A DNA stretch of 34,591 nucleotides from Profundicola sp964553105 (GCA_964553105.1 CAZKJO010000025.1:1-34591), one strand, 5' to 3'; counted from the stretch's first letter, positions 7,895 to 16,083 are shown. Numbers and translations are program-made. The notes: generated from the letters alone by a model not told the origin.

Positions 7895-8881
7895 ATGTAT
7901 TATCGCAAAAAACACGGAAAAGGGTTTTCCTACAAAGATGAAAAGGGAAATACCATAACAGATCCTAAACTAAAAAGTTGGTTTAAATCTTTAGTCATAC
8001 CGCCGGCTTGGACTGAGGTGGAAATCTCTGAAAAGAAATCAGCAGATTTATTGGTAACTGGACGTGATGACAAAAACCGTAAACAATACATATATAATCT
8101 TAAGTATAGAGAGAAAAAAGAGGCTGAGAAATTTGATAGAATTATCCAATTTGCAGATAATTTAGAGCATTGTCGTCGTGTGACAGGTCAGCATTTGAGA
8201 CAACGAAAAATGACCAGAGAAAAAGTATTAGCCACCATGGTTCGTTTATTAGAAAATGCTTTCTTCCGCCCTGGAAGCGAAATTTATTCCAAGCAAAATA
8301 TGAGTTATGGACTAACTACCATACGTAGTAAACATTTAAAAATAGAAGGCGATAAAATGATTTTTTCATATCGTGGAAAATCAGGGCAAGACCAAGAAAA
8401 AGAAATTATTGATAAAAAACTAGCTAAAATTGTTAAGGAAATAGATGCTATGCCTGGTTATGAAATCTTTAAATACCTAGATGAAGAGGGAAATGTAGTG
8501 GATGTTAAAAGCGAAGACTTGAATGCTTACATCCATGAAGTTATGGGCGAAGAATTTTCTGCTAAAGATTTTAGAACATGGGCAGGCACCATGATTGCTG
8601 CAATGGCGCTTGATGAATTAGGTGTTGTGGAGGCAGCTGATCAAAAAGCCTTGGATAAAAATATAAAAGAAGCGGTTTCTAGAGTTTCTGAGCGTTTAGG
8701 TAATACGCCCGCCGTGGCAAGAAGTTCTTACATAGATCCAAGAATTATAGAGGAATATGAAAACGGAAAAACTTTAGCCTATTTCGAGGAAGAGATTTCG
8801 AAATTATTAAAAAAAAGCGAGAATTTATCTAAGGAGGAATTAGGGGTTCTATTAATGCTCAAAAACCGTTTGGATAAATAA
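7895..8881 (+). CDS. DNA topoisomerase IB (poxvirus type)
   Basis: Relaxes supercoils by nicking one strand through a 3'-phosphotyrosyl intermediate. The catalytic set of the family is present: Arg144 (LTTIRSKH), Lys162 (YRGKSG), Arg227 (KDFRTWAGT) and the nucleophile Tyr279 in RSSYIDP. The N-terminal beta domain has FSYKDEKG and VIPPAWTEV. 328 residues is normal for bacterial members. The gene is single, starts at an ATG in a sensible context, and converges with a small membrane-protein gene 10 nt beyond its stop with no obvious terminator between. Confidence 0.93.
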   Translation: MYYRKKHGKGFSYKDEKGNTITDPKLKSWFKSLVIPPAWTEVEISEKKSADLLVTGRDDKNRKQYIYNLKYREKKEAEKFDRIIQFADNLEHCRRVTGQHLRQRKMTREKVLATMVRLLENAFFRPGSEIYSKQNMSYGLTTIRSKHLKIEGDKMIFSYRGKSGQDQEKEIIDKKLAKIVKEIDAMPGYEIFKYLDEEGNVVDVKSEDLNAYIHEVMGEEFSAKDFRTWAGTMIAAMALDELGVVEAADQKALDKNIKEAVSRVSERLGNTPAVARSSYIDPRIIEEYENGKTLAYFEEEISKLLKKSENLSKEELGVLLMLKNRLDK

Positions 8882-8891
8882 TTATATAGAT

Positions 8892-9095
8892 TTAAGAATC
8901 CGAACCATCATTTCTATTTCTAAAATAGCGAGAAGCATATCCTAATATCCAAAACAGAATAATCCCAACCATAAGAACTACACCAATAGTGAATATGTTG
9001 CTACCAATCTCATCTTTAAAAATTATAAATAAAATCAAACCGATAAGCGTGATAATTCCTCCACAGCCAAACAAAGAGGGTTTTATATCTTTCAT
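8892..9095 (-). CDS. Hypothetical small membrane protein
   Basis: 67 residues if started at the internal ATG at 9095 (MKDIKPSLFGCGG), which I prefer over the longer frame to 9134, because the extra 13 residues look like leader sequence. Two transmembrane helices (about residues 11-28 and 34-52) are followed by a short basic tail (SRYFRNRN). I do not recognise a family. It converges with the topoisomerase gene. Confidence 0.5.
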   Translation of the reverse strand: MKDIKPSLFGCGGIITLIGLILFIIFKDEIGSNIFTIGVVLMVGIILFWILGYASRYFRNRNDGSDS

Positions 9096-9189
9096 TTTTA
9101 AATTTTTTGGTAAATGATGAAAGGATAATGGCATATTAATTTATCATTAAACATCCACTATCCTAACATAAACTTTTGAAACTCTAAAT

Positions 9190-9336
9190 TTAGATAGCGC
9201 TTTTATTGATTTCATCTTTCGTATATCCTCTCGATTCTAATTCTGCGAATGCTCTATCTGCCTCTTCTCTGTTTCTAAAAACTCTGGAAACATACTTTCC
9301 ATTTTAATCCGGTCTAAAATCATTTGAATTGTACAT
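9190..9336 (-). pseudogene. Remnant of a general-stress (YflT/17M-like) domain protein with in-frame stop
   Basis: Read from an ATG at 9336 on the minus strand, the frame gives ten residues (ending DFRPD), a TAA stop, then continues in the same frame as NGKYVSRVFRNREEADRAF and ELESRGYTKDEINKSAI to a stop at 9190. The motif VFRNREEADRAFAELESRGY resembles the start of YflT/general stress protein 17M-like domains, which normally continue well past the DEI motif. Both the internal stop and the short C-terminus suggest decay. No intact gene covers this stretch. Confidence 0.5.
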
Positions 9337-9539
9337 AATAAATTTTTTATTTGGTTATATTAATATATTCTCAATACTCATACCGCTCAATCTTAAAATC
9401 CATTACATTAAGAAGGTTTAACAGAAAGATTTTTAATTTAACACTACCTATGGCTTCTAGAATTTTAAACTACTTTTTGAGTCTTGAGAATTTAACCTAA
9501 ATTAGACTCACAATTAAGAATCACATTGGTCAATTAATT
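9337..9539. other. Leader region of the SMR exporter gene
   Basis: AT-rich and non-coding. The only structure I see is a 6-bp inverted repeat, TGAGTC (9478-9483) with GACTCA (9505-9510), 30 bases before the ATG. I see no riboswitch signature. Confidence 0.35.
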
Positions 9540-9875
9540 ATGAATTGGATTTTACTTATCATCGGTGGACTTTTCGAAACGGGATTTGCTATTAGTTTAG
9601 GAAAAGCTCAAGAAAGCAGCGGGAAGGAATTTATTTTATGGCTTATCTCCTTTGCGGTTTGCGTTAGCATCAGCATGTTTCTATTATATAAATCGATGGG
9701 AGGTGATAAACCAATTCCAGTGGGAACAGCCTATGCTGTGTGGGGTGCCATTGGCGCAGTAGGAACTGTGGTTTCAGGTATTCTTATTTTTAAAGAACCT
9801 GTAACATTTTGGCGCTTATTCTTTTTGAGCACTTTAGTAATTTCAATTGTAGGACTTAAATTCGTTTCTGAATAA
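9540..9875 (+). CDS. sugE: SMR-family transporter, SugE/Gdx type (probable guanidinium exporter)
   Basis: Small multidrug resistance protein with four transmembrane helices in 111 residues, working as a dual-topology dimer that exchanges a cation for protons. The essential Glu13 sits in helix 1 (GGLFETGFAISL). GTAYAVWGAIGAVG marks helix 3, and the C-terminus WRLFFLSTLVISIVGLKF resembles the SugE/Gdx branch more than EmrE. Gdx proteins are known to export guanidinium; the substrate here is inferred from that resemblance. The next gene begins one base after its stop, so the two are co-translated. Confidence 0.85.
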   Translation: MNWILLIIGGLFETGFAISLGKAQESSGKEFILWLISFAVCVSISMFLLYKSMGGDKPIPVGTAYAVWGAIGAVGTVVSGILIFKEPVTFWRLFFLSTLVISIVGLKFVSE

Positions 9876-9876
9876 T

Positions 9877-10932
9877 ATGAAAAAGCTATCCTATCTCCTT
9901 ATCGTTTTTCCTATGCTTTTGTTTTCTCAGAAACCTCAACTTAATTTAGAAGAAGCCAAATCACTCATTCAATTACCACTTAGTTGTATTGAGACAGAAT
10001 TTCCAAATAAGTTGAGTCAAACTCTAGTTGATTCTACGGAGTTAGGAACACCCAAGGAATTACACCCCATCTTCTATGGCTGTTTTGATTGGCATTCGTC
10101 TGTACACGGTTATTGGACCATCGTAACTTTACTCAAGAAATTTCCTGAACTTGATCCAGATAATAGCATTAAAAATAAATTATTACAAAACTTCTCTAAG
10201 GAAAATGTAGAACGCGAGATTGACTATTTTCAGAAACCACATGAGTATTCTTATGAAAGAACTTATGGTTGGGCTTGGTTGTTTAAACTTCAAGAAGCGC
10301 TAGATTCTTGGGATACTCCTACAGGAAAAGAAATGAGTCAAAACCTACAAGCCTTAACCAATGTTTTGCTTGAGAGAAACATGGAATACTTACCTAAGCT
10401 TAACTATCCGATTCGTGTGGGCACGCATACCAATACTGCATTTGGCATGAGTTTAGCTTTTGACTATGCCGAATCTATACAGCACAAAGAGTTTCAAGAA
10501 CTTATTATTTCACGCGCAAAGGATTTCTATTTAAACGATCAAAATTGTCCTCTAACTTGGGAACCTAGTGGATACGATTTTTTGTCTCCATGTTTTCAAG
10601 AAATTGACTTAATGCGCAAAGTACTTAAGAAAGAGGATTTTGAAATATGGGTTCAAACTTTTCTCCCTGAAATGCAACAGAAATCTTTTAATATAAAAGT
10701 GGGAGAAGTTTCTGACCGCACCGATGGTCATTTAGTTCATTTAGATGGTCTTAATTTTAGCCGAGCCTGGATTATTTATGGCTTAACCCAACAATATCCA
10801 TCTTATGATTATTTAATCCCCTTAGCCGACCAACATTTTCATTATTCTTACCCAAACTTAATAGGAGATTCTTATGAAGGCGGACATTGGCTAGCTTCTT
10901 TTGCTTTATATGCTTTGTTGGAAGCAGAGTAA
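9877..10932 (+). CDS. DUF2891 domain protein, secreted
   Basis: 351 residues. The N-terminal signal peptide (MKKLSYLLIVFPMLLFSQK) suggests export. The body matches DUF2891: EFPNKL, ELHPIFYGCFDWHSSVHGYW, ERTYGWAWLFKLQEAL, and a C-terminal DGLNFSRAWIIYGL and YEGGHWLASFALYAL. The aromatic and His-rich, mostly helical pattern is reminiscent of alpha/alpha-barrel proteins, but the biochemical role of the family is unknown to me. The start lies 1 nt after the SMR exporter stop, so the pair forms an operon. Confidence 0.85.
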   Translation: MKKLSYLLIVFPMLLFSQKPQLNLEEAKSLIQLPLSCIETEFPNKLSQTLVDSTELGTPKELHPIFYGCFDWHSSVHGYWTIVTLLKKFPELDPDNSIKNKLLQNFSKENVEREIDYFQKPHEYSYERTYGWAWLFKLQEALDSWDTPTGKEMSQNLQALTNVLLERNMEYLPKLNYPIRVGTHTNTAFGMSLAFDYAESIQHKEFQELIISRAKDFYLNDQNCPLTWEPSGYDFLSPCFQEIDLMRKVLKKEDFEIWVQTFLPEMQQKSFNIKVGEVSDRTDGHLVHLDGLNFSRAWIIYGLTQQYPSYDYLIPLADQHFHYSYPNLIGDSYEGGHWLASFALYALLEAE

Positions 10933-10985
10933 CAGAACCAATGTTTTTTGTATATTTATTTCCTGAAATCTTTATAATTATACAT

Positions 10986-11329
10986 ATGAATTTTATTATT
11001 AACCTTTTAATAACAGCTGTTTCAGCATTTCTATTAGCAGAATATATATTTGCTGATGGAGTTCACATCGAGGGCTTTATGCCTGCTATCATATTTGCTT
11101 TGGTGTTCGGTATTGTAAATGCCATAATAAAGCCTATTTTAGTTGTACTTACCATCCCTGTAACGGTCCTATCTTTAGGTCTATTCATCTTTGTGATCAA
11201 TGCTTTGATGGTAATGTTGGCCGCCTATTTCGTTAATGGAATTGAAATAGATAGTTTCTGGTGGGCATTAGGTTTTAGTGTGCTACTTGCTATTGTTAGC
11301 TCTCTTCTTGGATCACTAGTTGGTGTTAA
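10986..11329 (+). CDS. Phage-holin-family (YvlD-like, PF04020) membrane protein, 3' end in scaffold gap
   Basis: About 115 residues are visible before the N run. Four hydrophobic segments in a compact chain, with FGIVNAIIKPILVVLTIPVTV and LGLFIFVINALMVML, match the YvlD/phage-holin family 4 superfamily. These are small inner-membrane proteins usually unrelated to phage in this setting. Family members are about 115 residues, so only a few codons should be missing. I use the ATG at 10986; an upstream in-frame ATG at 10887 lies inside the DUF2891 gene and is not credible. Confidence 0.8.
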
Positions 11330-11429
11330 NNNNNNNNNNNNNNNNNNNNNNNNNNNNNNNNNNNNNNNNNNNNNNNNNNNNNNNNNNNNNNNNNNNNNNN
11401 NNNNNNNNNNNNNNNNNNNNNNNNNNNNN
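11330..11429. other. Scaffold gap of 100 N
   Basis: Placeholder gap of unknown true size. Unlike the first gap, the flanks share no usable overlap (only one or two A), so sequence may really be missing here. Confidence 0.95.
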
Positions 11430-11519
11430 AAAACTAAGATTCCAACTTGGCTTTTATGGCTAAGAATTCCATTGCAATTTGTACTGATGTGGTGGGCCTA
11501 TCAATACTTAATTCTTTAA
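11430..11519 (+). CDS. C-terminal fragment of a membrane protein after the gap
   Basis: The 29 residues before a TAA (KTKIPTWLLWLRIPLQF, then a hydrophobic helix VLMWWAYQYLIL) read in frame from the first base after the gap. The holin-family protein should already have ended, so this is probably the tail of a different small membrane protein whose start lies in the missing sequence. I do not recognise the family. Confidence 0.4.
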   Translation, partial: KTKIPTWLLWLRIPLQFVLMWWAYQYLIL

Positions 11520-11702
11520 ATTTTGTTAATTAAAGCCAGAAAATCTAATTATTTATCTTACCATGTTTAGAATTTTTATTAAAATTAATATCTTCACAAC
11601 TTTAAATTAATTCTTTGATATAGCGCCTTAAATAGATGTTATTAAGAATTGAACTTAAAGCTTAAATACCTTTAAATAAGCTCATTTAAAATTAAAACAT
11701 AA

Positions 11703-12170
11703 ATGATTTCTTCCATTAAATATATTTTAATCACTTTCATATTCATGTTCAGTATGAGCTGCAAAACAAATCACGAAGCATCTAAATCGTTCAAAACATT
11801 GGCTTATAGCCAGTATGGAGCAGAAATGGAAGCGACGCAACGCCTAATTGATAACAAAGAGGATTTTGAAAGTATTTATTATAAGGTATATAAAAATTTA
11901 TCTCCTACTCCAGAAATGCCCCATGTAGATTTCAGTAAAAATTCCGTTGTGTTTTTGCATTTTGGAGGTTTTAATTATGGAGGAATCTCTTACGAGGTTC
12001 AAGAAATCAACAAAGAAAACAACGATTTAAACATACACTTGATTCGTCAATCACCAAAACCTGGGGAGCCTGCACTAACGGTTATGACCAACCCATTTAT
12101 GTTGATTGAAGTTCCTAAATTCAAATCAGAAATTGATCAAATTAATATTATAAAAGTAGAAAAAGATTAA
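11703..12170 (+). CDS. Lipoprotein with PrcB_C-like domain
   Basis: 155 residues. The signal peptide ends in a lipobox-like FSMSC (Cys20), so a lipid-anchored envelope protein is likely. The C-terminal half has the pattern of the PrcB C-terminal domain: SVVFLHFGGFNYGGISYEV, a strand pair NDLNIHLIRQSPKPGEP, then T-x-P-F-MLIEVPK. PrcB is known from the Treponema dentilisin protease complex; in Bacteroidetes the domain occurs in many uncharacterised lipoproteins. The cysteine desulfurase gene starts one base after its stop, so they are co-transcribed, though a functional link is not obvious. Confidence 0.75.
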   Translation: MISSIKYILITFIFMFSMSCKTNHEASKSFKTLAYSQYGAEMEATQRLIDNKEDFESIYYKVYKNLSPTPEMPHVDFSKNSVVFLHFGGFNYGGISYEVQEINKENNDLNIHLIRQSPKPGEPALTVMTNPFMLIEVPKFKSEIDQINIIKVEKD

Positions 12171-12171
12171 A

Positions 12172-13326
12172 ATGCAAAAAGTATATTTGGACAATGCTGC
12201 TACAACGCACATGCACGAGGAAGTGATTGAGGAAATGGTGAATGCCATGCGTTTTAATTTTGGTAATCCTTCGTCTAGCCACTTCTTTGGAAGAGAAAGC
12301 AAAGGATATATTGAAAAAGCTAGGAAGTCAATCGCACGATACACGGGTGTTACATCCGCTGAGATTATTTTCACTTCGGGCGGTACTGAAGCCAATAACT
12401 TAATTTTACGCTCGAGTGTAGAGTATCTTGGTGTTGAAAGAATTATTACCACTAAAATCGAACATAGTTGTGTTAATGAAACGGTTAATTCTTTAGCTAA
12501 TAATCAAAACATTCAAGTTGATTATGTTAAGGTAAATGAGAAAGGAGAAATTGATTTAGAGCATTTACAACAACTTCTAAAGTCTTCCGATAAAAAGACT
12601 GTTGTATCAATCATGCACGCCAATAACGAGATTGGAAACTTGAATCCTATAGAAAAAATTGGAGATTTGGCGCATGCCCATGATGCTTATTATCATAGTG
12701 ATATGGTGCAAACTTTAGGTCATTACGCTTTGAATTTAGAAAACTTGCCTGTTGATTTTGCAAGTTCTAGTGCCCATAAATTTCATGGACCAAAAGGTGT
12801 TGGCTTCGCTTATATCAAAAAGTCAACCGGCTTGAAAGCGCAGATAACTGGTGGTGGACAAGAGAGAAATATGCGTTCGGGTACAGAAAACGTACATGGT
12901 ATTTTAGGTTTAGGAAAAGCTTTTGAAATGGCCAATGAAAACCTAGAAAAAGACATGGATTATATATTTTCATTAAAGGAATATGCTTTAAATGAATTGC
13001 AATCTGCGTTTCCTGATATTCACTTCAATGGAATGTGCTCAACAGAAAATAGTCTATATACTTTATTGAGCTTGTCTTTACCATTTAAAGATGGTTTAAT
13101 TGGATTTGAATTAGATCTTCGTGGAATCGCGTGTTCTCAAGGAAGTGCATGCCAATCTGGAGCAGCCAAGAGTTCTCGCGTTTTAAATGAAATATTAAGC
13201 GAAGAAATGATTGCTTCAACAACCCCTCTACGTATTTCATTTTCAACACATAACAAAAAAGAAGACATCGACTATTTACTTAGTGTTTTAAAAGAAATTA
13301 GCGCAAGACATAGCGCTACGGCCTAA
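12172..13326 (+). CDS. Cysteine desulfurase (NifS/IscS family)
   Basis: PLP enzyme that takes sulfur from cysteine as a persulfide for Fe-S clusters or thio-modified tRNA. The fold-type I, class V signature is complete: YLDNAATT at the N-terminus, FTSGGTEANN (68-76), IEHSC with His99 stacking on PLP, the Schiff-base Lys203 in SSSAHKFHGPKG, GGQERNMRSGTEN (228-240), and the catalytic loop Cys327 in GSACQSGAAKSSRVL. The short loop places it with group I enzymes. 384 residues is the normal length. No iscU, sufU or tRNA-thiolation gene is adjacent. A hairpin terminator follows at 13383. Confidence 0.93.
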   Translation: MQKVYLDNAATTHMHEEVIEEMVNAMRFNFGNPSSSHFFGRESKGYIEKARKSIARYTGVTSAEIIFTSGGTEANNLILRSSVEYLGVERIITTKIEHSCVNETVNSLANNQNIQVDYVKVNEKGEIDLEHLQQLLKSSDKKTVVSIMHANNEIGNLNPIEKIGDLAHAHDAYYHSDMVQTLGHYALNLENLPVDFASSSAHKFHGPKGVGFAYIKKSTGLKAQITGGGQERNMRSGTENVHGILGLGKAFEMANENLEKDMDYIFSLKEYALNELQSAFPDIHFNGMCSTENSLYTLLSLSLPFKDGLIGFELDLRGIACSQGSACQSGAAKSSRVLNEILSEEMIASTTPLRISFSTHNKKEDIDYLLSVLKEISARHSATA

Positions 13327-13382
13327 AATGCATTAGCCAAATTTTGAATTAAAGTCTTGTTAAAAGACAAGTTTTAAACAAT

Positions 13383-13430
13383 AAAAGCGTAGTATTTCTA
13401 TTATTTAAATAATATGATACTACGCTTTTT
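13383..13430 (+). terminator. Hairpin after the cysteine desulfurase gene that overlaps the next start codon
   Basis: A perfect 13-bp stem (13383-13395 with 13417-13429) is followed by a T-rich tract, the form of a rho-independent terminator. The loop itself contains a perfect 14-base AT palindrome (13400-13413). The ATG of the next gene (13414-13416) lies in the internal loop and its first codons are in the 3' arm. It could end the upstream transcript, hide the start codon, or both. Confidence 0.65.
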
Positions 13431-13857
13431 ATTATTGACTTTTTTCATTTTTGGATTTAATAATTTATCGGCTCAAACAAGTCTTGAAGCCCAAAATAGA
13501 ATTTTAAAACAATTCAATCACCTCATCCCAAAATCAGCTTCTTTTGCAAGTTGGACCATGTATGAAGGAGATATTAATGGTGATAAAAAGAAAGATTACA
13601 TCTTCAGCTATATACTTTCGAATAAACACAACAGGAGTTCACACGCGGGTTCTGGTGTGATTTTAGTAACCAAAGGAAAGTCAAATAAACTTACATTACT
13701 CGGACATATTCCGTCTAAAAATAAGAACATCTATGCCTTTCATGCATTTTCTAAAAACATTCTACATCTCAATGAATATGACGCTGCTTCTAACTATCAA
13801 AAAGTTAGTCGTGAACTAAGGTTCAAAATGCAAGCGGGTAAGTTTGTTAGACTTTAA
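13414..13857 (+). CDS. Hypothetical secreted protein with FG-GAP/EF-hand-like DxNGDKKxD motif
   Basis: 147 residues with a clean signal peptide (MILRFLLLTFFIFGFNNLSA, cleaved before Q). The mature part contains EGDINGDKKKDYIFSY, a calcium-binding-like loop typical of VCBS/FG-GAP repeats, followed by beta-rich sequence. A single such motif does not define a family. The start codon is embedded in a long hairpin (13383-13429). The gene is followed by a bidirectional terminator shared with rimO. Confidence 0.65.
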   Translation: MILRFLLLTFFIFGFNNLSAQTSLEAQNRILKQFNHLIPKSASFASWTMYEGDINGDKKKDYIFSYILSNKHNRSSHAGSGVILVTKGKSNKLTLLGHIPSKNKNIYAFHAFSKNILHLNEYDAASNYQKVSRELRFKMQAGKFVRL

Positions 13858-13889
13858 TACTGTAAAAAATATCTTTCAATACAATAAAA

Positions 13890-13946
13890 CCTGAAGTTGA
13901 TAAGGCTAATTAAATTCTAATAGCTTTCAACTTCAGGCTTTTTTAT
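13890..13946. terminator. Bidirectional terminator between convergent genes
   Basis: Stem CCTGAAGTTGA (13890-13900) pairs with TCAACTTCAGG (13927-13937), followed by CTTTTTT on the plus strand; the minus strand has TTTTATT after the stem. It ends the secreted-protein gene and rimO, which converge here. Confidence 0.85.
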
Positions 13947-13963
13947 ATAAATTAAGTATAAAA

Positions 13964-15268
13964 TTAATTTACTACCTCACCAAACAAATCAAATTCCGTA
14001 GCATCTGTAATCTTAACTTGAACAAACTCTCCTATTGGTAAATAAATGTCTGTACCCCTAATTAAAACTTCATTATCCACATCTGGTGAGTCAAATTCTG
14101 TACGACCGATAAAGTATTCTCCCTCTTTTCTATCGATTAGAACTTTAAATTCTTTACCAATTTTTGCTTGGTTTAATTCCCAAGATATTTGAGTTTGGAT
14201 TTCCATAATCTCCTCCACTCTACGCTCCTTTTCTTCTTGTGGAACATCATCCACTAAGTTATGCGCATGTGTATTTTCTTCGTGTGAATAAGTAAAGCAT
14301 CCTAAACGATCAAATCTTTGTTCCTGCACCCAAGCTTTCATTTCTTCAAAATCCTCTATAGTTTCTCCTGGATAACCACAAATCAGTGTCGTACGAATCG
14401 CCATATTTGGAACCTTGGTTCTAAAATCAGCCAATAAGGCATTGGTTTTTTCTTTGGTGGTTCCTCGGCGCATAGATTTCAATAATTTTGTTGAAATATG
14501 CTGCAAAGGAATGTCTATATAATTACAAACTTTTGGTTCGTCCTTTATAACCTCCAAAACATCTGCTGGGAATCCTGTTGGGAACGCATAATGCAAACGA
14601 ATCCATTCTATTCCCTCTACTTTGGCTAATTGCTTCAACAAATCACCTAAGGCTCTACGCTTATATAAATCTAAACCATAATAAGTCAAATCTTGCGCAA
14701 TAAGTATAAGTTCTTTAGTTCCATTTTTAGCAAGTTTTTCTGCTTCTTTCACTAAATCCTCCATTGGCGTTGACTTATGTCCACCACGCATCAATGGAAT
14801 TGCGCAAAATGAACAAGGGCGATCACAACCTTCCGCAATCTTCAAATAAGCATAATGTCTCGGTGTAGTAGTTAACCTCTCTCCTACCAATTCATGTTTA
14901 TAGTCTGCGCCCAAAGCTTTTAAAAGAAGTGGCAATTCTCTTGTTCCAAAATATTGATCAACATCTGGAATTTCCTTTTCTAAATCTGGTTTGTATCGTT
15001 CGCTCAAACATCCTGTAACGAAAACTTTCTCCACAAGACCCTGATTTTTAGCTTCAACGAATTCAAGAATAGTATTAATTGACTCTTGTTTGGCATTATC
15101 TATAAAACCACAAGTATTAATAACAACTATATCCCCTTTGACCTCATGTGCTACTTCCTTACCATTTGCCTTCAATTGACCCATGATAATTTCAGAGTCG
15201 TAGATGTTTTTTGAACATCCTAAAGTCACCATGTTTATCTTCTTCTTTCCAACAGATTTCGTACGCAT
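13964..15268 (-). CDS. rimO: Ribosomal protein S12 methylthiotransferase RimO
   Basis: Radical-SAM enzyme that adds a methylthio group to an Asp of ribosomal protein S12. The N-terminal MTTase domain has Cys18 (LGCSKN), Cys53 (NTCGF) and Cys87 (TGCLSE) for one 4Fe-4S cluster. The radical-SAM motif CxxxCxxC is Cys148, Cys152, Cys155 (EGCDRPCSFCAIP). The C-terminal part after residue 365 is a TRAM domain ending DATEFDLFGEVV, which separates RimO from MiaB. 434 residues is the usual length. A near-perfect -7 box lies 18 nt upstream of the ATG. Confidence 0.95.
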   Translation of the reverse strand: MRTKSVGKKKINMVTLGCSKNIYDSEIIMGQLKANGKEVAHEVKGDIVVINTCGFIDNAKQESINTILEFVEAKNQGLVEKVFVTGCLSERYKPDLEKEIPDVDQYFGTRELPLLLKALGADYKHELVGERLTTTPRHYAYLKIAEGCDRPCSFCAIPLMRGGHKSTPMEDLVKEAEKLAKNGTKELILIAQDLTYYGLDLYKRRALGDLLKQLAKVEGIEWIRLHYAFPTGFPADVLEVIKDEPKVCNYIDIPLQHISTKLLKSMRRGTTKEKTNALLADFRTKVPNMAIRTTLICGYPGETIEDFEEMKAWVQEQRFDRLGCFTYSHEENTHAHNLVDDVPQEEKERRVEEIMEIQTQISWELNQAKIGKEFKVLIDRKEGEYFIGRTEFDSPDVDNEVLIRGTDIYLPIGEFVQVKITDATEFDLFGEVVN

Positions 15269-15285
15269 AAAAATATTTCAGGCTG

Positions 15286-15293
15286 CAAAGTTA
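15286..15293 (-). promoter_or_regulatory. -7 box of the rimO promoter
   Basis: Minus strand reads TAACTTTG, an exact TAnnTTTG match, followed by CAGCC. It lies 18 nt before the rimO ATG. No clear -33 TTG is seen. Confidence 0.6.
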
Positions 15294-15339
15294 CGGAATT
15301 AGTATTTAGCTTATTCATTTGAATATAATTGTAATTAAA

Positions 15340-15372
15340 ATAAAACAACCTCATCCGATTAGAACGAGGTTG
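15340..15372 (-). terminator. Rho-independent terminator of the NlpC/P60 gene
   Basis: Stem CAACCTC (15346-15352) with GAGGTTG (15366-15372), 13-base loop, followed on the minus strand by TTTTATTTT. It lies about 40 bases past the stop of the peptidase gene. Confidence 0.8.
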
Positions 15373-15409
15373 CTTATTATATAATGTAAGGAATTAAATA
15401 AATCGAATT

Positions 15410-16060
15410 TTAAGATTTTTTTGCAATATACTCTTCTGGTGTTTTTCCAAATACACGTTTAGCATATCTGAATCTCTTATTCCAATAATTCATGGACAAA
15501 GGAGAAATAGTAACACCTGTAGACGTACCTGCATGTATGAACATAATATCATCTTCTGTCACCTCAACCACCATTCCCACATGTGAAATACTTGATTTTG
15601 GGCTATTTGAGAAAAATATCATATCTCCCATTTCAATATCTTCGTAAGGAATTTCGCTACCTACCAAGGCTTGATTTCGGGAAACTCTGGGTAATGAAAT
15701 ATCATTTGCAGAATAAACACTTTGCATAAAAGCAGAGCAATCTATCCCACGCCTTGTTGTACCACCATAAACATAAGGAGTACCTAAATAGGTTTTGGCT
15801 TCTTCTATTAAACTAAAAATAGTTGATTTTCTATCAGCGAACGACATGGCTTTTCCGATTTCCTGAAGAATCATAATTTCCAATTCGCTCAAGACTTCCT
15901 CTTGTTCTTCAGGTAAATCAACTTCTTCTGCTAGATTTTCCTCTGCGATGTTGACGGAAGTTGTAGATGCGAAAGTCGGTCCGGATTGGGCCTGTACTGT
16001 ATATGAAATAAAAAATAGGCTGCATGCAGTTAAAAGCCCTCTTAAATGTGTTGGATGCAT
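15410..16060 (-). CDS. Secreted NlpC/P60 family cell-wall peptidase
   Basis: Cysteine peptidase (C40) expected to cleave peptidoglycan stem peptides in the periplasm. A signal peptide (about residues 1-25, ending VQAQ) and an acidic linker (40-60) precede the catalytic domain (85-205). The triad is visible: Cys108 (RGIDCSAF), His160 (SISHVGMV) and His176 (FIHAG). YLGTPYVYGG, LPRVSRNQ and MGDMIFF are standard family motifs. 216 residues is typical of Bacteroidetes members. A perfect 18-bp palindrome overlaps its start codon. Single gene with its own terminator. Confidence 0.92.
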   Translation of the reverse strand: MHPTHLRGLLTACSLFFISYTVQAQSGPTFASTTSVNIAEENLAEEVDLPEEQEEVLSELEIMILQEIGKAMSFADRKSTIFSLIEEAKTYLGTPYVYGGTTRRGIDCSAFMQSVYSANDISLPRVSRNQALVGSEIPYEDIEMGDMIFFSNSPKSSISHVGMVVEVTEDDIMFIHAGTSTGVTISPLSMNYWNKRFRYAKRVFGKTPEEYIAKKS

Positions 16061-16076
16061 AAAGAATATTCTTTAT
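16059..16076. promoter_or_regulatory. 18-bp perfect palindrome at the NlpC/P60 start codon
   Basis: ATAAAGAAT followed directly by ATTCTTTAT. It overlaps two bases of the start codon and covers the ribosome-landing region. It may be an operator or a structure in the leader; AT-rich chance pairing is also possible. Confidence 0.35.
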
Positions 16077-16083
16077 AAAAAAT

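Noticed and set aside
9337..9539. Guanidine riboswitch ahead of the SMR exporter
   Set aside because: None of the conserved sequence blocks of the known guanidine riboswitches is visible; only a short 6-bp inverted repeat is present.
10986..11329. Phage origin suggested by the holin-family name
   Set aside because: The family is mostly ordinary bacterial membrane proteins, and no phage gene is nearby.
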